A stretch of DNA of 64,000 nucleotides. Source: Lepisosteus oculatus. Lineage: Eukaryota > Chordata > Actinopteri > Semionotiformes > Lepisosteidae. The stretch spans positions 3,980,501-4,044,500 of the forward strand of contig NC_090697.1 in the NCBI RefSeq assembly GCF_040954835.1, in the 5' to 3' direction. The notes under the pieces were generated by a model. That model saw nothing but the letters and a program-made list of their open reading frames with translations, made no database searches and was not told the origin of the DNA. Of the stretch, positions 1 through 11,009 are shown piece by piece. The stretch's first letter is position 1. Every line of letters starts with the position of its first letter. The position numbers were made by a program, and so were the translations under genes.

Positions 1-656
1 GACAGACTACAATAATGTTTTTAATCAGCACAGGGAACAGACTGAAAACTTACAGTACACAATGTACTACTATTACTACTTATATATTTTCCATGCATTT
101 CTTATGTTCTTGACCACATATTTGTACCCTGTGTATTTAAAGGTTGTAGAGTATTTTTATTTAGAGCATAATTGATTAAGAAAATGTACTCTGATTCTAC
201 ATGAGAATATCCACTATTATAACAGTTTTCACTGTTATTGTAAAGTTTAGCTTGAGTGATGAGACTATCACCTTTAAGAAATCTTTTTAAACACAATCTT
301 TAAATACTAATGTAAAATATTTATCAATCAAATCAAATGTCTCATTGTCATGTATTCATTATCACTAACATAATTTGCTCCTCTCTTTTTTACAGCAACC
401 TACAGTAGACATACTGTATATCTGGATTATTTTATTGTCTGGAACTAAAATAGTTAACATTTCACTGAGATTAACCATAGAATTGTGTTTATGAATAAAA
501 ATAAATAAATAACCCAGTGCAGAGAATAGAGACTTTGCACTGCAGTGTACTGTACAAACACAAAGATATGTTATTTAAATATAGAATTTACTATGGTAAA
601 CATAATTTAAAAGTGTAATTATGCAAAGGTAAATCAAATCTTTGTCTTTTGTGTTT
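1..656 (+). other. 5' flank of T1a with candidate splice acceptors
   Basis: No coding sequence is visible. A strong pyrimidine tract ending in an AG lies at 375-395, and it is conserved in unit B at 21685-21704. A second possible acceptor ends at 668-669, just before the preferred start codon of T1a. Either could join an upstream untranslated exon to the coding exon, as in the T2 genes, but the first exon itself is not visible here. Short upstream ATGs are present after the first acceptor. Confidence 0.4.
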
Positions 657-695
657 ATGGAATTTCTAGTAGATCACGGACTGAAGAGATTCATC

Positions 696-1694
696 ATGAA
701 TTCTACAAATGAGGAGATGGCACGCCTCAAAGCACGCCGGCTGGCAGCTATTAAAGGCGCTATATACACATTTGTATTGGGAACAATCTTAGTTACAGTG
801 TGTGGAAATTTAATGGTCATTATTTCAATTGCTCACTTCAAACAGCTTCATTCTCCAACTAATTTCCTCATCCTGTCTTTAGGATGTGTTGACTGTCTTT
901 TAGGCGTTCTTGTAATGCCATACAGCATGGTAAGATCTGTGGAAACCTGCTGGTACTTTGGGGACTTGTTTTGTAAAATACATTCAAGTCTTGACATGAC
1001 CATTTCAGTAGCATCTATTTTACACCTAAATTGCATTGCTGTTGATAGATACTTTGCTATATGTAATCCTTTACGGTACCAAAACATAATCACTACATTG
1101 GTTGTAGCCATTTTTATTGGCATTGTTTGGCTTTATTCCCTGCTGTTTGGTTTCGGATTGGTATTCTTTAAAGGAAGTTTAGCAAGCACTGATGAGCTGA
1201 TCATTTCCAACTCTTGTGTGGGCTCATGTTTTATACAGTTTGATAAACATTGGGCAGTTCTGGGACTATTACTAGTATTTTTTCTTCCAGCTGTATTGAT
1301 GATTTCTCTTTATGTGAAGATTTTAATTGTTGCCAGTAGGCAGGCAAAAGTAATAAAAGAAATATCAGGGACAGTTGTTTCTCAGAATGGCAATAAAAAC
1401 AAAATAAAAGCAAACAGGGAGAGGAAAGCTGTAAAAACTCTGAGTATTGTAATAGGAATATATCTGCTCTGTTATGTGCCATTTTCTGTTACTACTGTTA
1501 CTGATTTGTTCTTGATTTTTTCTCCGCCTGTGGTTATATTTGATACCCTTATATGGTTGGGCTACTTCAATTCTACATGCAATCCCATAATTTATGCATT
1601 TTTTTACCCTTGGTTTCAGAAGGCATTCAAAATAATTATAACAGGGAATGTCTTTCATTTTGGTTCTTCATCCATAAATCTCTTTTCAGATTAA
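696..1694 (+). CDS. Trace amine-associated receptor T1a (N-terminus altered)
   Basis: This is a single-exon class A amine GPCR of 332 residues from MNST. Visible landmarks are N1.50 (residue 38), D2.50 (66), C3.25 (93), the amine-binding D3.32 (100), DRY (117-119) and the TAAR TM7 fingerprint [16 protein letters not shown]. TAARs are Gs/Golf-coupled plasma-membrane receptors, mostly of olfactory neurons. I chose ATG 696 because it aligns with the MNST start of the other paralogs and has A at -3. An in-frame ATG at 657 would add 13 residues. Compared with T1b, 11 N-terminal residues including both conserved cysteines are replaced by two, a net loss of 27 bp, and the stop falls two codons earlier. 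No Asp is seen on TM5, so a monoamine ligand is more likely than a diamine. The frame is open, but function is doubtful. Confidence 0.88.
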   Translation: MNSTNEEMARLKARRLAAIKGAIYTFVLGTILVTVCGNLMVIISIAHFKQLHSPTNFLILSLGCVDCLLGVLVMPYSMVRSVETCWYFGDLFCKIHSSLDMTISVASILHLNCIAVDRYFAICNPLRYQNIITTLVVAIFIGIVWLYSLLFGFGLVFFKGSLASTDELIISNSCVGSCFIQFDKHWAVLGLLLVFFLPAVLMISLYVKILIVASRQAKVIKEISGTVVSQNGNKNKIKANRERKAVKTLSIVIGIYLLCYVPFSVTTVTDLFLIFSPPVVIFDTLIWLGYFNSTCNPIIYAFFYPWFQKAFKIIITGNVFHFGSSSINLFSD

Positions 1695-1845
1695 TATTAA
1701 TAGATAATTCTAAAGTTGCTAACATGATCCCATAATTCTAGAAAACGTAGGCACAGTTTCAAACTTTCCATGAACAACAAATTGTTTCATTATTCAACAC
1801 TACTTTTTAACATTAAGAAACACTTAAGAATACCCTTTCATAGGA

Positions 1846-2316
1846 ACAGCATTTTTTTCTTAATAATTCAAATAAACATAAAATTACATGAAAATGTGAT
1901 CATAGTTAAAATAGACAACACATGACATGCAGAATGAGAACATGTTGAAAATAATGGAATGATAGAAATGTTGAAATGATAAATTATTAAATAGATTTAC
2001 TGTTCATCATTCATTTGATAGGTTAGGCATGGTGAAAAACAGATTAAAGTGGTCTCTGTAGAAAAGAAGCAGAAGTATATCAGTATATCACACAAAATGA
2101 TACATTATATACAATTTCTACCTTTTAAAAATTATTTTTAATTGCTGGGTGTCTGCTCTTCAGTGCCTTATAATTATTTTAAATTCAATTAAAAAATAAT
2201 TTGAAAAGGATACTTTAGGTATATGAGATGAATATAGATATTTTGTTTTTGCATTTCTTTTAGAAAAAACATTTTAACATCATAACATTGATTCATAATA
2301 TTTTTTATTTTAGTTC
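1846..2316. other. About 470-bp segment present in unit A only
   Basis: Unit B joins the equivalents of about 1845 and 2317 directly, near 23175, with a short repeated sequence at the junction. The segment is AT-rich, has no ORF and no recognisable repeat, and lies just upstream of the receptor fossil. The junction repeat in B favours a deletion in B over an insertion in A. Confidence 0.5.
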
Positions 2317-2399
2317 GGTTTATTTTAGAAATAATTTGTTGAGAGCTATTTTTTTCACAACAAATTTATCAATATGATTCCAAATGTCATACTGTAGCT

Positions 2400-2689
2400 G
2401 ATAAAAGGGAAAAAAAGGCTGCAAAGACATTAGGTATCGTAATGGCAGTTTTCCTGCTCTGTTGTTTGCCATTTTTTGTCACTGTTATTATTGATCCTTT
2501 CACTAATTTTTCTACACATTTTATTGTACTGGATACCCTCATGTGGTTAGGCTACTTTAATTCTGCCTGCAATCCCATGAGTTATGGCTTTTTTATCCCT
2601 GGTTTCAGAAATCCTTTAAAATAATCATAATAGGGAAGATTTTCCATGTTGGTTCTTCATCACTAAATCTCTTCACAGACAAACATTAA
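2400..2689 (+). pseudogene. TAAR pseudogene fragment, TM6 to C-terminus (unit A)
   Basis: The translation covers the end of the third loop ([14 protein letters not shown]), TM6, TM7 ([17 protein letters not shown]) and a degraded tail resembling T1 (GSSS-LF-DKH). Everything 5' of TM6 is missing. Relative to T1 there is a one-base loss just after the TM7 region, giving a premature stop, and the YPWF motif has become IPGF. The same fossil with the same lesions occurs in unit B, so it was already dead before the A/B duplication. It is a former third receptor of the ancestral unit, next to T1. Confidence 0.88.
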
Positions 2690-3763
2690 TGCAACATGTG
2701 AGTTCCCAGTGTTTCTCTATAGTCCCACAATCATGACAGGAAAAGCTATTAAAAAATATTAAATCCCAGTCAATTTATTGTTTCTTCTTTGCTTTCTTAA
2801 TGCCACACAAACCACGTTCTTCTAGCGAGTATCAAATAGCAACATGACAGCTTGTGCAAGCCATTCATTATTTGACTGGTCTGGCAGGACGCAGTGATTA
2901 CGCAGTGAGTTGCAGCTAAGTGGTTCAAGAAGACAAAAGCAAAAATTTAAGTCTTACAAGAACAGCTCACTCTTTTGTAGTGCTGGTAACTAGGGTTAGA
3001 TCTGCCTTGATTACCTCCACAATAATTATGAGAAGATTTTTAAGGAATATAGGTTACAGAAAGAGTCTGCAGAAACATTAAATATCTAAGAGATTTTATA
3101 AATATATCTACATTTTGTTTTATATTTGCCTTTATAATTAGGGATTATACGCTTTTTAGGTATGAATTGTTTTATTACAACAAATTTTGCAATATGTGAA
3201 CATAATTTCATGCATTTATATTTATATATGACAAATGAGCTTTGTCTTAGTACTCTTACATGAAAAAAGAAAATGGAAATGAATCACCAGAAACTCATTA
3301 ATAGTTTTAGTCATGTTGAAAGGACCAGAAAGACACTTTCAAGTTTTTGTTAAGCAGCTTGTTTCTCTATAATATTTTCTCAGCAGAGTATCTTTCTGTT
3401 CATTTCACTGTTTACATGATCTGTAAGATAATAATATGTTTTATTGCAGATTATCAAAATTGGTAATATGTGCTGTATGATATATTTTTATGTTTGACAG
3501 TCACAGAAATTGTATTAGCTAACCTTTGTTATGAATGACCGCATACAATAAATGTGTAAAGTATTAATATTGTATGTTTGTTTATTTAAAACTGCTAAAA
3601 ATTAAGTATTTTTAATGCAATGAAAACATATTTTTAAGATTATCTTAATGAATTTAACACAAATAATTAGCAAAATCCTATATTGAGTCTCAAAAGCCAT
3701 ACATGTTATATAGGAAAAAATGCTGCATTTAATTTTAACTAGTTATTGGTATTATATATAATT

Positions 3764-4085
3764 TGGTGGCACAGTGGGGTAGTGGTTTGCATGGCTGCTT
3801 CACACTACTGGGGGCCAGAGTTTTATTATGGGCCTGCGTGTTATCTGCATGGAGCTTGTATGTTCTCCCTGTGCTCATGTGAGTTTCCTCAAAATTTTGG
3901 TTTCATCAAAAAGTCCCAAAACATACTGGTAGGTGAATTGATTTCTGGGAAAACTGGTCCTAATGTGAGCGCTGGTCTGTGTACGACTGGAATCCTATCG
4001 AGGGTGTACCCATTACTTGCTTAGATAGGCTCTGGCTTCCTCTAAGCCCCTTATTGGGATGAAGGGGATATAAAATGGCTGGATG
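3764..4085 (+). repeat. SINE-like dispersed repeat (GGTGGCACAGTGG type)
   Basis: The unit begins with a tRNA-like head (GGTGGCACAGTGGGGTAGTG). It continues with the segments typical of a widespread fish repeat: TGCATGGAGCTTGTATGTTC, a TTTCCTC run, AAAACATACTGGTAGGTGAA and GGATGTA at the tail. The open frame at 3746-4024 is incidental. A diverged but collinear copy is at 24641-24960 in unit B, so insertion predates the duplication. Confidence 0.7.
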
Positions 4086-4288
4086 TACAGTATATACACA
4101 GTATTGCAGAAATGTTTCTACTCTTTTCACTCATATCTTTCTTTCATTATGGAGGACAAAAATCATCAACTGGAAAGATTTTGCAGAACAAATGGTGGCC
4201 TTATAGAGCTATAGATGTAAATATAAGAACCGATTATGTTAATGAGGAGGAAGATCTGATCAAGACTGTTTGATATTTGAGCGAAAAA

Positions 4289-4340
4289 TGTAGATAGATA
4301 GATACTTTATTGATCCCGTGAGGGAAATTGCAGTAAATGG
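4289..4340. repeat. Short fish repeat tail with TAGA microsatellite
   Basis: A few TAGA repeats run into ACTTTATTGATCCCGTGAGG and GGAAATTGC, a sequence found at the ends of many fish retroelements. Also present in unit B near 25167. I cannot assign the family. Confidence 0.4.
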
Positions 4341-4494
4341 ATTAATGTAATAGATCTAATGGATTAATTATTAAAAACATCATATCGGCTGCTCATGTAC
4401 ATCTTACCAATTGGGTACAATCTGTACTATAAACTTCCTATCTGTTGAGGGCTGCCTGTTAGCTTGAACTAAACATGGCTAAGCTGTCAGTAGT

Positions 4495-4600
4495 TCAGGT
4501 GGGTAGCTGCGTCAGCATGCATAGGCGCAAAGGAACAAGTCATAGGTTTATTCCATGCTGAAAGAGAAGAAAGGCACCTTTTCCAGTGACAGATGCCCAC
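4495..4600 (-). repeat. Penelope-like element terminal fragment (old)
   Basis: It matches the reversed end of the Penelope-like element at 61517 (GGTGGGTAGCTGCGTCAGCA, then the AGGTTTATTCCATGCTGA segment). It is shared with unit B at 25372. Confidence 0.6.
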
Positions 4601-4963
4601 TGTCTTTTTAATTTTTTCTAATTAACTGATATATTTTATTAGTAATGTAATGTATTATTCTTAAACTATTATAAATTGCTCTAATTATATCCGTAACTTT
4701 TTAATCATCCATCGCATGATGAATCTCTTCAAAATGTATCAGTTATACCATGGTTCCTGCACACTACAAAACATACTGTATGCATAGTTTTTTTAAATCT
4801 ACACATTTCTTTACATCATCAATTCAACCTTCAGGAAGTGTGAATATTCAGTGTAGTTTTGGATTTCTTGCAAACTTATAGCTCTATTAAAATGTAGTGA
4901 AAAATATAAAAAAAATCTATTATTGAATTTCTTGTTTCTTCCAAAAAACTTGGCAAAAGAAAT

Positions 4964-4966
<3 letters not shown>

Positions 4967-4995
<29 letters not shown>

Positions 4996-5513
4996 CTTTA
5001 TTTTATATAGCGCCTTTAAAGGTGGCTTCTCAAAGCGCTTTACAGGATGACAATAACAATAAATAAGAAGACTACAACAATAAATAAGAAAATTTCACAA
5101 TACAGGACACAATTATAATTACAACAATACAACAATAACAATAGAGGAGACCGTGGAAGATGGTATTAAGAAGAGCAGAGGGGTGAAGAATGGAACCAGT
5201 TAAGTAAAGGCTTTTCTGAAAAGGAGGGTTTTGAGTCTGGATTTGAAGGAGTTTAGAGAAGGTGACTCTCTAATATCCTTGGGCAAGGAGTTCCAGAGCT
5301 TGGGGGCATAGCAGGAGAAGGCCCTGTCGCCCATACAATGTAGACGGGCTTGGGGGACAGTAAGGAGGGCAGAATTTGAAGAGCGGAGGTTGCGAGGTGG
5401 GGAGTAGGGCGATAAAAGTTCAGACAGGTATTGAGGTGCCAAGCCATGTAAAGCCTTGTAGGTGAGCATGAGGATTTTAAAGTCTACGCGGAATTTGACC
5501 GGAAGCCAGTGCC
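4967..5513 (-). mobile_element. LINE 3' fragment, inserted in unit A only
   Basis: Read on the minus strand, an 89-residue frame (5200-5469) begins MLTYKALHGLAPQYLSELL and contains the block PKLWNSLP. This is the conserved C-terminal end of reverse transcriptases of fish non-LTR elements (CR1/L2/Rex1 group; exact clade uncertain). The 3' untranslated part carries AAAGCGCTTTGAGAAGCCAC and CTTTAAAGGCGCTATATAAA and ends in a (TTA)n tract at 4967-4995. It is 5'-truncated. Unit B has the uninterrupted site near 25842, so this copy inserted after the duplication. Confidence 0.82.
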
Positions 5514-6246
5514 TAAGCTCCTAAACTATTTTTTCCAGACAAGAAAAAAGGTTTAAGCTACATTTTAATTTTAAAAGATGTATCAGTAAAGATTCCGCTG
5601 TTAGTAATAATTACGTGTTAGAATCTAAACAAATACAGCCTGCCACACCTTTCAGCACAGCACAGAGGCACAGATCTTTTCTGCCTCATTTTCTTTAAAA
5701 CAGAAATTAGAAAAGTCTTCTGGGAGACATTAAGGAAGCACTCAGTGTAGCTTTAACACTTATTGGAGATAAGGGATTTAATGCTTCATTTTGTAAAGGC
5801 TGGACCCATGGAGTTCCAGTAGTGACCAGAAAGTAATGACATTAACAGTACCTCCCAGAGGAGCACAATGCCCAGGCAGCACTGAAAGAAAGTAAGAGTG
5901 TAGGCTTGTGAGTGAAGACTATTCACATGGAACTGGCTAGAGGTGTGATGCCACTTGGGAGCTATATAATGCAGTGCTCAAATTTAAAAGAATAAGTTTA
6001 AATCAGCCATGGAAGTAGAGTTAGGTAGTATGATTTATACAGTGTATACTGTATGTTCAAAGGATATTTTCATTTGAATCAGCATTTTACTTGAACTAAT
6101 TACTGTATTACTGGTTATTACTGAAATTACTCTGACATAATGACATAGCCAAAGTGCTGAAACAAGTCTGATTGAACAAATTAGAGCTGCTCTGTCCCTG
6201 TCACAGAAAAAAATACTGAACTGAGGTTCTGTCATTTACCAAAATA

Positions 6247-6560
6247 CAGATGCATCCACTCAGAACATGCATTATTTCTTCCAACGTCAGAAAGTCGTGT
6301 GCTGCGTATCCGTATGTATTTCACTGGCCAAAGATGATCGATAGGTGGCACTTGTGGTGTGTCTGCTTCATATGGCATATTACTATGGAATTTTATAACG
6401 TATAATTTTGGTTGCTGAACATAATAATATAAGGGCTATAATGTCTCTGAACATCATTAAGAATTTTAATTTAGGAATATAAATACAGTATATCATACAT
6501 ACTGTACTGTATATGACTGGTAGTGGAAGCTAAAAAACGTACTCCACCTTCTTCATAAAC
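6247..6560 (+). mobile_element. Old copy of the long-TIR TA element (unit A)
   Basis: It begins TA-CAGATGCATCCA, close to the CAGATGCAGCCATTCAAA terminus of the element at 43658. Matching blocks follow in the same order: ATGGAATTTTA, the GCTGAACATAA region, ATTTTAATTTAGGAATATAA and TATATGACTGGT. No right terminus is found. It is shared with unit B (26576), so it is older than the duplication and well degraded. Confidence 0.6.
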
Positions 6561-7089
6561 ATTTTATACATCAATGTCTTTAACTCGGTTACTTACTGTG
6601 GTTATAAGGAAATGCTTTGACATGCTCATTCTAACTATATAAAGTTTGTATACTTTATAAAAAAACTATAATGCTTTCATCTTTTTTATGAATGTCTTAT
6701 TGACTGTATTGACTTGCTGTCAATATTGTGGTAAAAAACATGTACTTTTTAGAATCCACTTAATAGGGAATAATAACATGGAATCACATAACTAAAGAAA
6801 TTAATAATTATTTTGTATTTATTTTTTTAATGAAAAGAAAATAACAAAGACACAAATATACATATAAATAGAGGAAAAAAGACATTCACTGATGCAGAAG
6901 GGAAAGAAAAAAGAGAACTCAAATAATATTTAAATACCCTTAGAAGGCTTATAAATGAAGCCAAGGGAAAAAATAAATAATAAAAGCATCAGAGATTCTT
7001 CCATTTTTACCTCATAAACACAGATAATTGTATATAGAAAAATCTTTCTTGTTTAAAATAACATCACTCTGTTAACAGAAATAACATTT

Positions 7090-7860
7090 TTACTCAGTCC
7101 CACCTGATTGCTGTCAGGACCTGGGACAGGACAGTAGGTTTCTGAATCATAACGCATCATAGCGAATCATAACCAGCTTTCTACCAACCTCAAATCCAAG
7201 GAAAGAACAAAGTTGCTTATAAGGCAGTGCGGATTTCCTTTGCCACCTTGCTATGCAGTGATGTTCCCGAATCCAGTACTGAAAACACTCCGAGCCCATG
7301 ACCCCAGTCCTCTCCGTGAGCAAAGACTGGGGTGATCTACATGTCTGAGCTCTGCAGCGGTACCCGGCTCTGCAAGGCATTACTACTGCTCTCTAGAGGC
7401 AGTAGTTCTAGATGTATAATGCGCTGGTCTTTGGATCCAGTGACCAGCAGCCTCTGGCTAGCCTCTGCTGATCGCGCCGAAGTTCCTCTGGTCCTCCCGG
7501 ATAGACAGATGGGAAATCTCTACTCAGACCCGCAGCTGGAGTTTTTGCTCTCCATCAGGTGACCAGGCACAGATGATGGCCTCCGCAGAGCCCGCAACAC
7601 CTCTCAGCTTTCCCTGGTTAAAGTCAAGATACATGACCAGCTGTGCAAAGGCAGACATGCGGCTCTACAGGCTGTCTTCCTGGCCCTCGAGTAGCCGGGG
7701 GCTGCAGCCGGAGTCAGGCTGCCAGAGCCATTAACACATGGGCATGCCCAGCCAAGCCTTCGGGTCTGGGCTGCAGACTGGCACAGCGCATCACCCAGAT
7801 CTGCTGTGGTGAGCGCTAGCATGTAGAGAAAGTCATTGCCCTGCTTTTTTATCTAGCACT
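7090..7860 (-). other. GC-rich relic, possibly a WD40-protein retropseudogene
   Basis: The composition is clearly higher in GC than the surroundings. On the minus strand, short stretches read like WD40 blades, for example LLVTGSKDQR and IICAWSPDG, but the frame changes repeatedly. It is present in unit B at 27430-28200 with small indels. No poly-A tract is obvious on the low-coordinate side. I cannot name a parent gene. Confidence 0.3.
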
Positions 7861-8884
7861 TAATGAAAAGGTCAATGTAGAGCATGTTATTATTACTGCA
7901 AGGAGATGTTTGCCGAGATCTAGGGGTGCAAGATTCCGTGATCAAAGCGATTGCAAAGGAGTTAATACATTTTGGGTAAATTATTAATTGTCAAACAACA
8001 GTTCAGATAGACAGCATGAAACAGGCATTTAGGAAGAAAAAGAGGTAGGAGAGAAAAAAAGAGGATACAGGAAGACAGGGGAAGAGACCGAAGGAGAAGG
8101 CAAGACCTCCCCTTCCTCATCCATAAAAACCAGATTCAAGTTAAGTATTTGAAACTTAAATATTTAAAACTTAGAAACTTTGTTAAGAGAGCTATTCTGT
8201 GACTTTGATTTGTTTAAAGAATTCCTCAGTTAAACATGGCCTCCCCTGCTTAGTGAGTGCATTTTTAGAAGAGGTAGATAAGTTTCTATTCATTTTGTAG
8301 CATCCTGGATTACAGAGAGATTTTTAATCGTAGGTTGTATTGTGTCAGATTTAGAAGTCAGCTTTATCTCTTCTGTTGGCCTTTGCAGGCATTATAGAGG
8401 AGTTGAATACTTGGTATTCTGGGGCTTTCCTGGGTGGTTAGGATATACAGTAGGCTCCTGAAATGCCCTGCTTGAGTGTTTGCTAATAGCATAACGCATA
8501 TATTGTATGTTTATGTTGTGTGTGTTATTAAGTGTGTCATTGTCATTATTAATAAATGTTTGTCTAACCTGAGTTATTACTCTTTTCATCAAAGTTGCAT
8601 CAATAAAAAAAATGGAGGTGCCTCCGATTATACCAAACACTTGGATGTATTCTTGAAAAAATATTTACAAGTTGGGGGGTTATGATAACTTAGCTTTAAT
8701 CTAAGCCATAAACCTGGCTTCTACTGTATAAACTTCCAGAGATATTTTTAACAGTTTGAGGGAACATCCTACCAGGGGGAAAGTGACTCTTTTTCCAGAG
8801 GCGAGAAAGTGTTAATTTGCTCAGCTATCTCTGATATTCTCTTTTTTTGTAACCCTCTATTCGTAACAGAACAAATTTCACATA

Positions 8885-8965
8885 GATAGCACCTGAGGAA
8901 TTGAACCCAGGGTTCCTGTGCTGCAGGGGAGCAATGCTAATCAATGTACTTCAAAGGTTTGAGCC
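8885..8965 (-). repeat. tRNA-derived SINE head (degraded)
   Basis: The minus strand shows a B-box-like GGGTTCAATTCC preceded by an A-box-like TTAGCATTGCTC at tRNA-like spacing. Equivalent sequence is in unit B (29655) and partly in unit C (about 39361), so it is old. Confidence 0.5.
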
Positions 8966-9014
8966 TGGGTCATGTCACTATTCCACTGGGAACCCTGACT
9001 GGGATTCTCTAAAT

Positions 9015-10455
9015 TAGGGGTTCTCAAACTGCCAGGTGGTACGCCATATAACCCTGGATCTTTGTTAAGTGCACTGAAAAATCGGGACAGGTTTTCCTAT
9101 TTTCTATTTTAATACGTGTCGAATACACAGCCCACCACACAGCCAATCTTGTAAGCAGAGGAAAGCATAGAAATGCGTGTTACGAACATAAGTGACCAAT
9201 TGTATCTAAAAAACATATCTCCTACAAATAGGAAGGTAAGAGAACGTGCGTGGTTTTGGAGCTGAAGCTGCTATTATAACACTGGACCAATGCCAGTGTT
9301 ATAAGCACAGTAATGCATAGAAATGTGTGCTCTGACGCTGGCAATCGTGTGAGCACAGGAATGCGTGATAGATAACAGAAAAATATTTAAGAACTGTTCT
9401 AGGTTAATTTGAGAAAAATACACCGAGCGTCTCTGTGTTTTAGCTCCCATGCGCATGAAATAAAAACTTCTTTTAACTTCTGAGACGGGATTCCTGAAAC
9501 GGAAACGGGGAAAAATACAAGCTTGTGGATTGCTAAAGCAGGTAAGCCCCACACTATTTTTGAAGAACCTTATTTACCATTGACAAAAGAGCTGACACGT
9601 ATTGTCTGTGGAGAAAAAGCTGCTAAACACCTCGACTTGCTGCCCCCCTTCCCCTGAAAGACACAGTCACTCATAGAATTATTGAAATGGCGGATGATAT
9701 CAAAAGTAAGCTGATAGAGCGCGTCAAGATGAGCAGCTGCTTTTCACTGCAATTAGACGAGTCTGTAGATGCCTTTGATTTGGCCAATTTGCTCGTTTAC
9801 GTTAGATACGAGTTTGAGAGCATGTCCCATAAGGACTTTCTGTTCTGTAAGCCGCTACCAACAGAAACTACAGGAGAGCCCATATTTCAGCTTCTGGATG
9901 AATTCAACGAAGAGAATGGCATCAACTTGAAAAATTGCGTTGGAGTTGTACAGACGGTGCTAGAGCAATGACAAGCCGACACAGCTGTGTAGTTGCACGA
10001 ATTAGAGAGGTTGCTCCAGAAATGAATGGACTATTTGCAACATCCACCACGAGAACTTTGCCTTCAAGAACATGCCTGACGATTTTAAATCTGTTAGACT
10101 CTGTTGTGAATTGTATCAAGGCTCGACCAATGAATTCATATCTGCTTTGCTCGACTAAACAGACTCACCCCTCTCACTGAAATGGTGCTTTTTTATTGTT
10201 TATTTTTAATTGTTGTTGTTCCTGTTTTTTTTCTTTCTGTAAAGCACTTTGATAAGCCACCTTTAAAGGTGCTATATCAAATAAAGTTTATTATGATATT
10301 TATTATATGTGTATGTAAGTGTGTGTGCACATGCACACTCATGTTAGTCATTGAGAATTTCTGGGTTTCCTATGAGAAAATGACTTTCAGGTGGTACTTG
10401 GATGCTTTGGTTTGTTCAGGGGTGGTACTTGGTCCAAAAAGTTTGAGAACCACTG
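9015..10455 (+). mobile_element. hAT-Charlie-like DNA transposon, internally deleted (unit A)
   Basis: The ends are near-perfect inverted repeats of the Charlie type: TAGGGGTTCTCAAACT on the left and GTTTGAGAACCACTG on the right. Imperfect 8-bp flanking duplications are seen (CTCTAAAT and CTTTAATA). Inside are pieces of a ZBED/SCAND3-type hAT transposase. Residues of 9687-9971 include KMSSCFSLQLDES, and 9935-10180 includes CTDGARAMTSRHS and VVARIREVAPEMN in another frame. The BED finger and the C-terminal dimerisation region are missing. A LINE-type 3' tail (10230-10300) is nested within. It is shared with unit B and absent from unit C. Confidence 0.85.
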
Positions 10456-10910
10456 CTTTAATATGTAGAAACAGGGGTCACTTCAGGGTTCTTGTAAGCA
10501 AGAGGTGCTGTTGATAAGGAAGGCCTCTCTTCTAATGCAGATCTATACATCAGCAGTTAACCTCTACATGGGGATGTATTACCTATTATGTGTTAAAAGA
10601 TAAATGGTTAGAATTTCAATAGTGGAATGTACTGTAGAGCTAATGTTCTACAATGGAGAAAAGCTACTCATCTGTGTACAGAAAGTTGCTTTTGTGCTTT
10701 AGTGTTCCTATCCTACTTCTTTCTTTTCTAGACGTCTTTATTAAATAAAATAAAATATTTAATTGAAGGTTAACTGCCTTTTTAAAATACAGGTCTAATC
10801 CATTGTTAAAATAATACAGTTGGAACAGCAAAGAGCTGCTAGACAGGCACTGTATCTCTTTGTCTCATTGTCTGATTACAATGCTGGATTATTCATAATT
10901 ATGTGAATGG

Positions 10911-10990
10911 TCTTGACCAATAGCTTTTTGAAATTTCCCTTGACATCCACACAGTGTTGAACACAACAAAGTCCCAGTGCTGTATAAAAG
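10911..10990 (+). promoter_or_regulatory. T2a promoter: CCAAT and TATA boxes
   Basis: A CCAAT box at 10917-10921 precedes a TATA-like TGTATAAAAG at 10981-10990. Both lie within a block about 150 bp long that is conserved in units B and C, where the TATA reads TATATAAAAG. A half-site resembling the Olf/EBF motif (TTTCCCTTGA) sits between them. Transcription would start about 30 bp downstream, near 11010. Confidence 0.65.
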
Positions 10991-11009
10991 CCTGTATTCT
11001 AACAACAAT

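Noticed and set aside
642-656. Extension of the T1a frame to 642 (and 21941, 12100, 35766, 41591 in the other copies)
   Set aside because: These extensions begin with TTG or GTG codons, which are not normal animal start codons. The first suitable ATG was used instead.
848-1658. Long minus-strand frames opposite T1a, T1b and the T2 genes
   Set aside because: They overlap conserved receptor codons on the other strand and have no motif of their own.
3746-4024. 92-residue frame
   Set aside because: It lies within the SINE-like repeat and has no protein features.
9274-9552. 92-residue minus-strand frame
   Set aside because: It lies inside the hAT element in the antisense sense and has no homologous frame in unit B.
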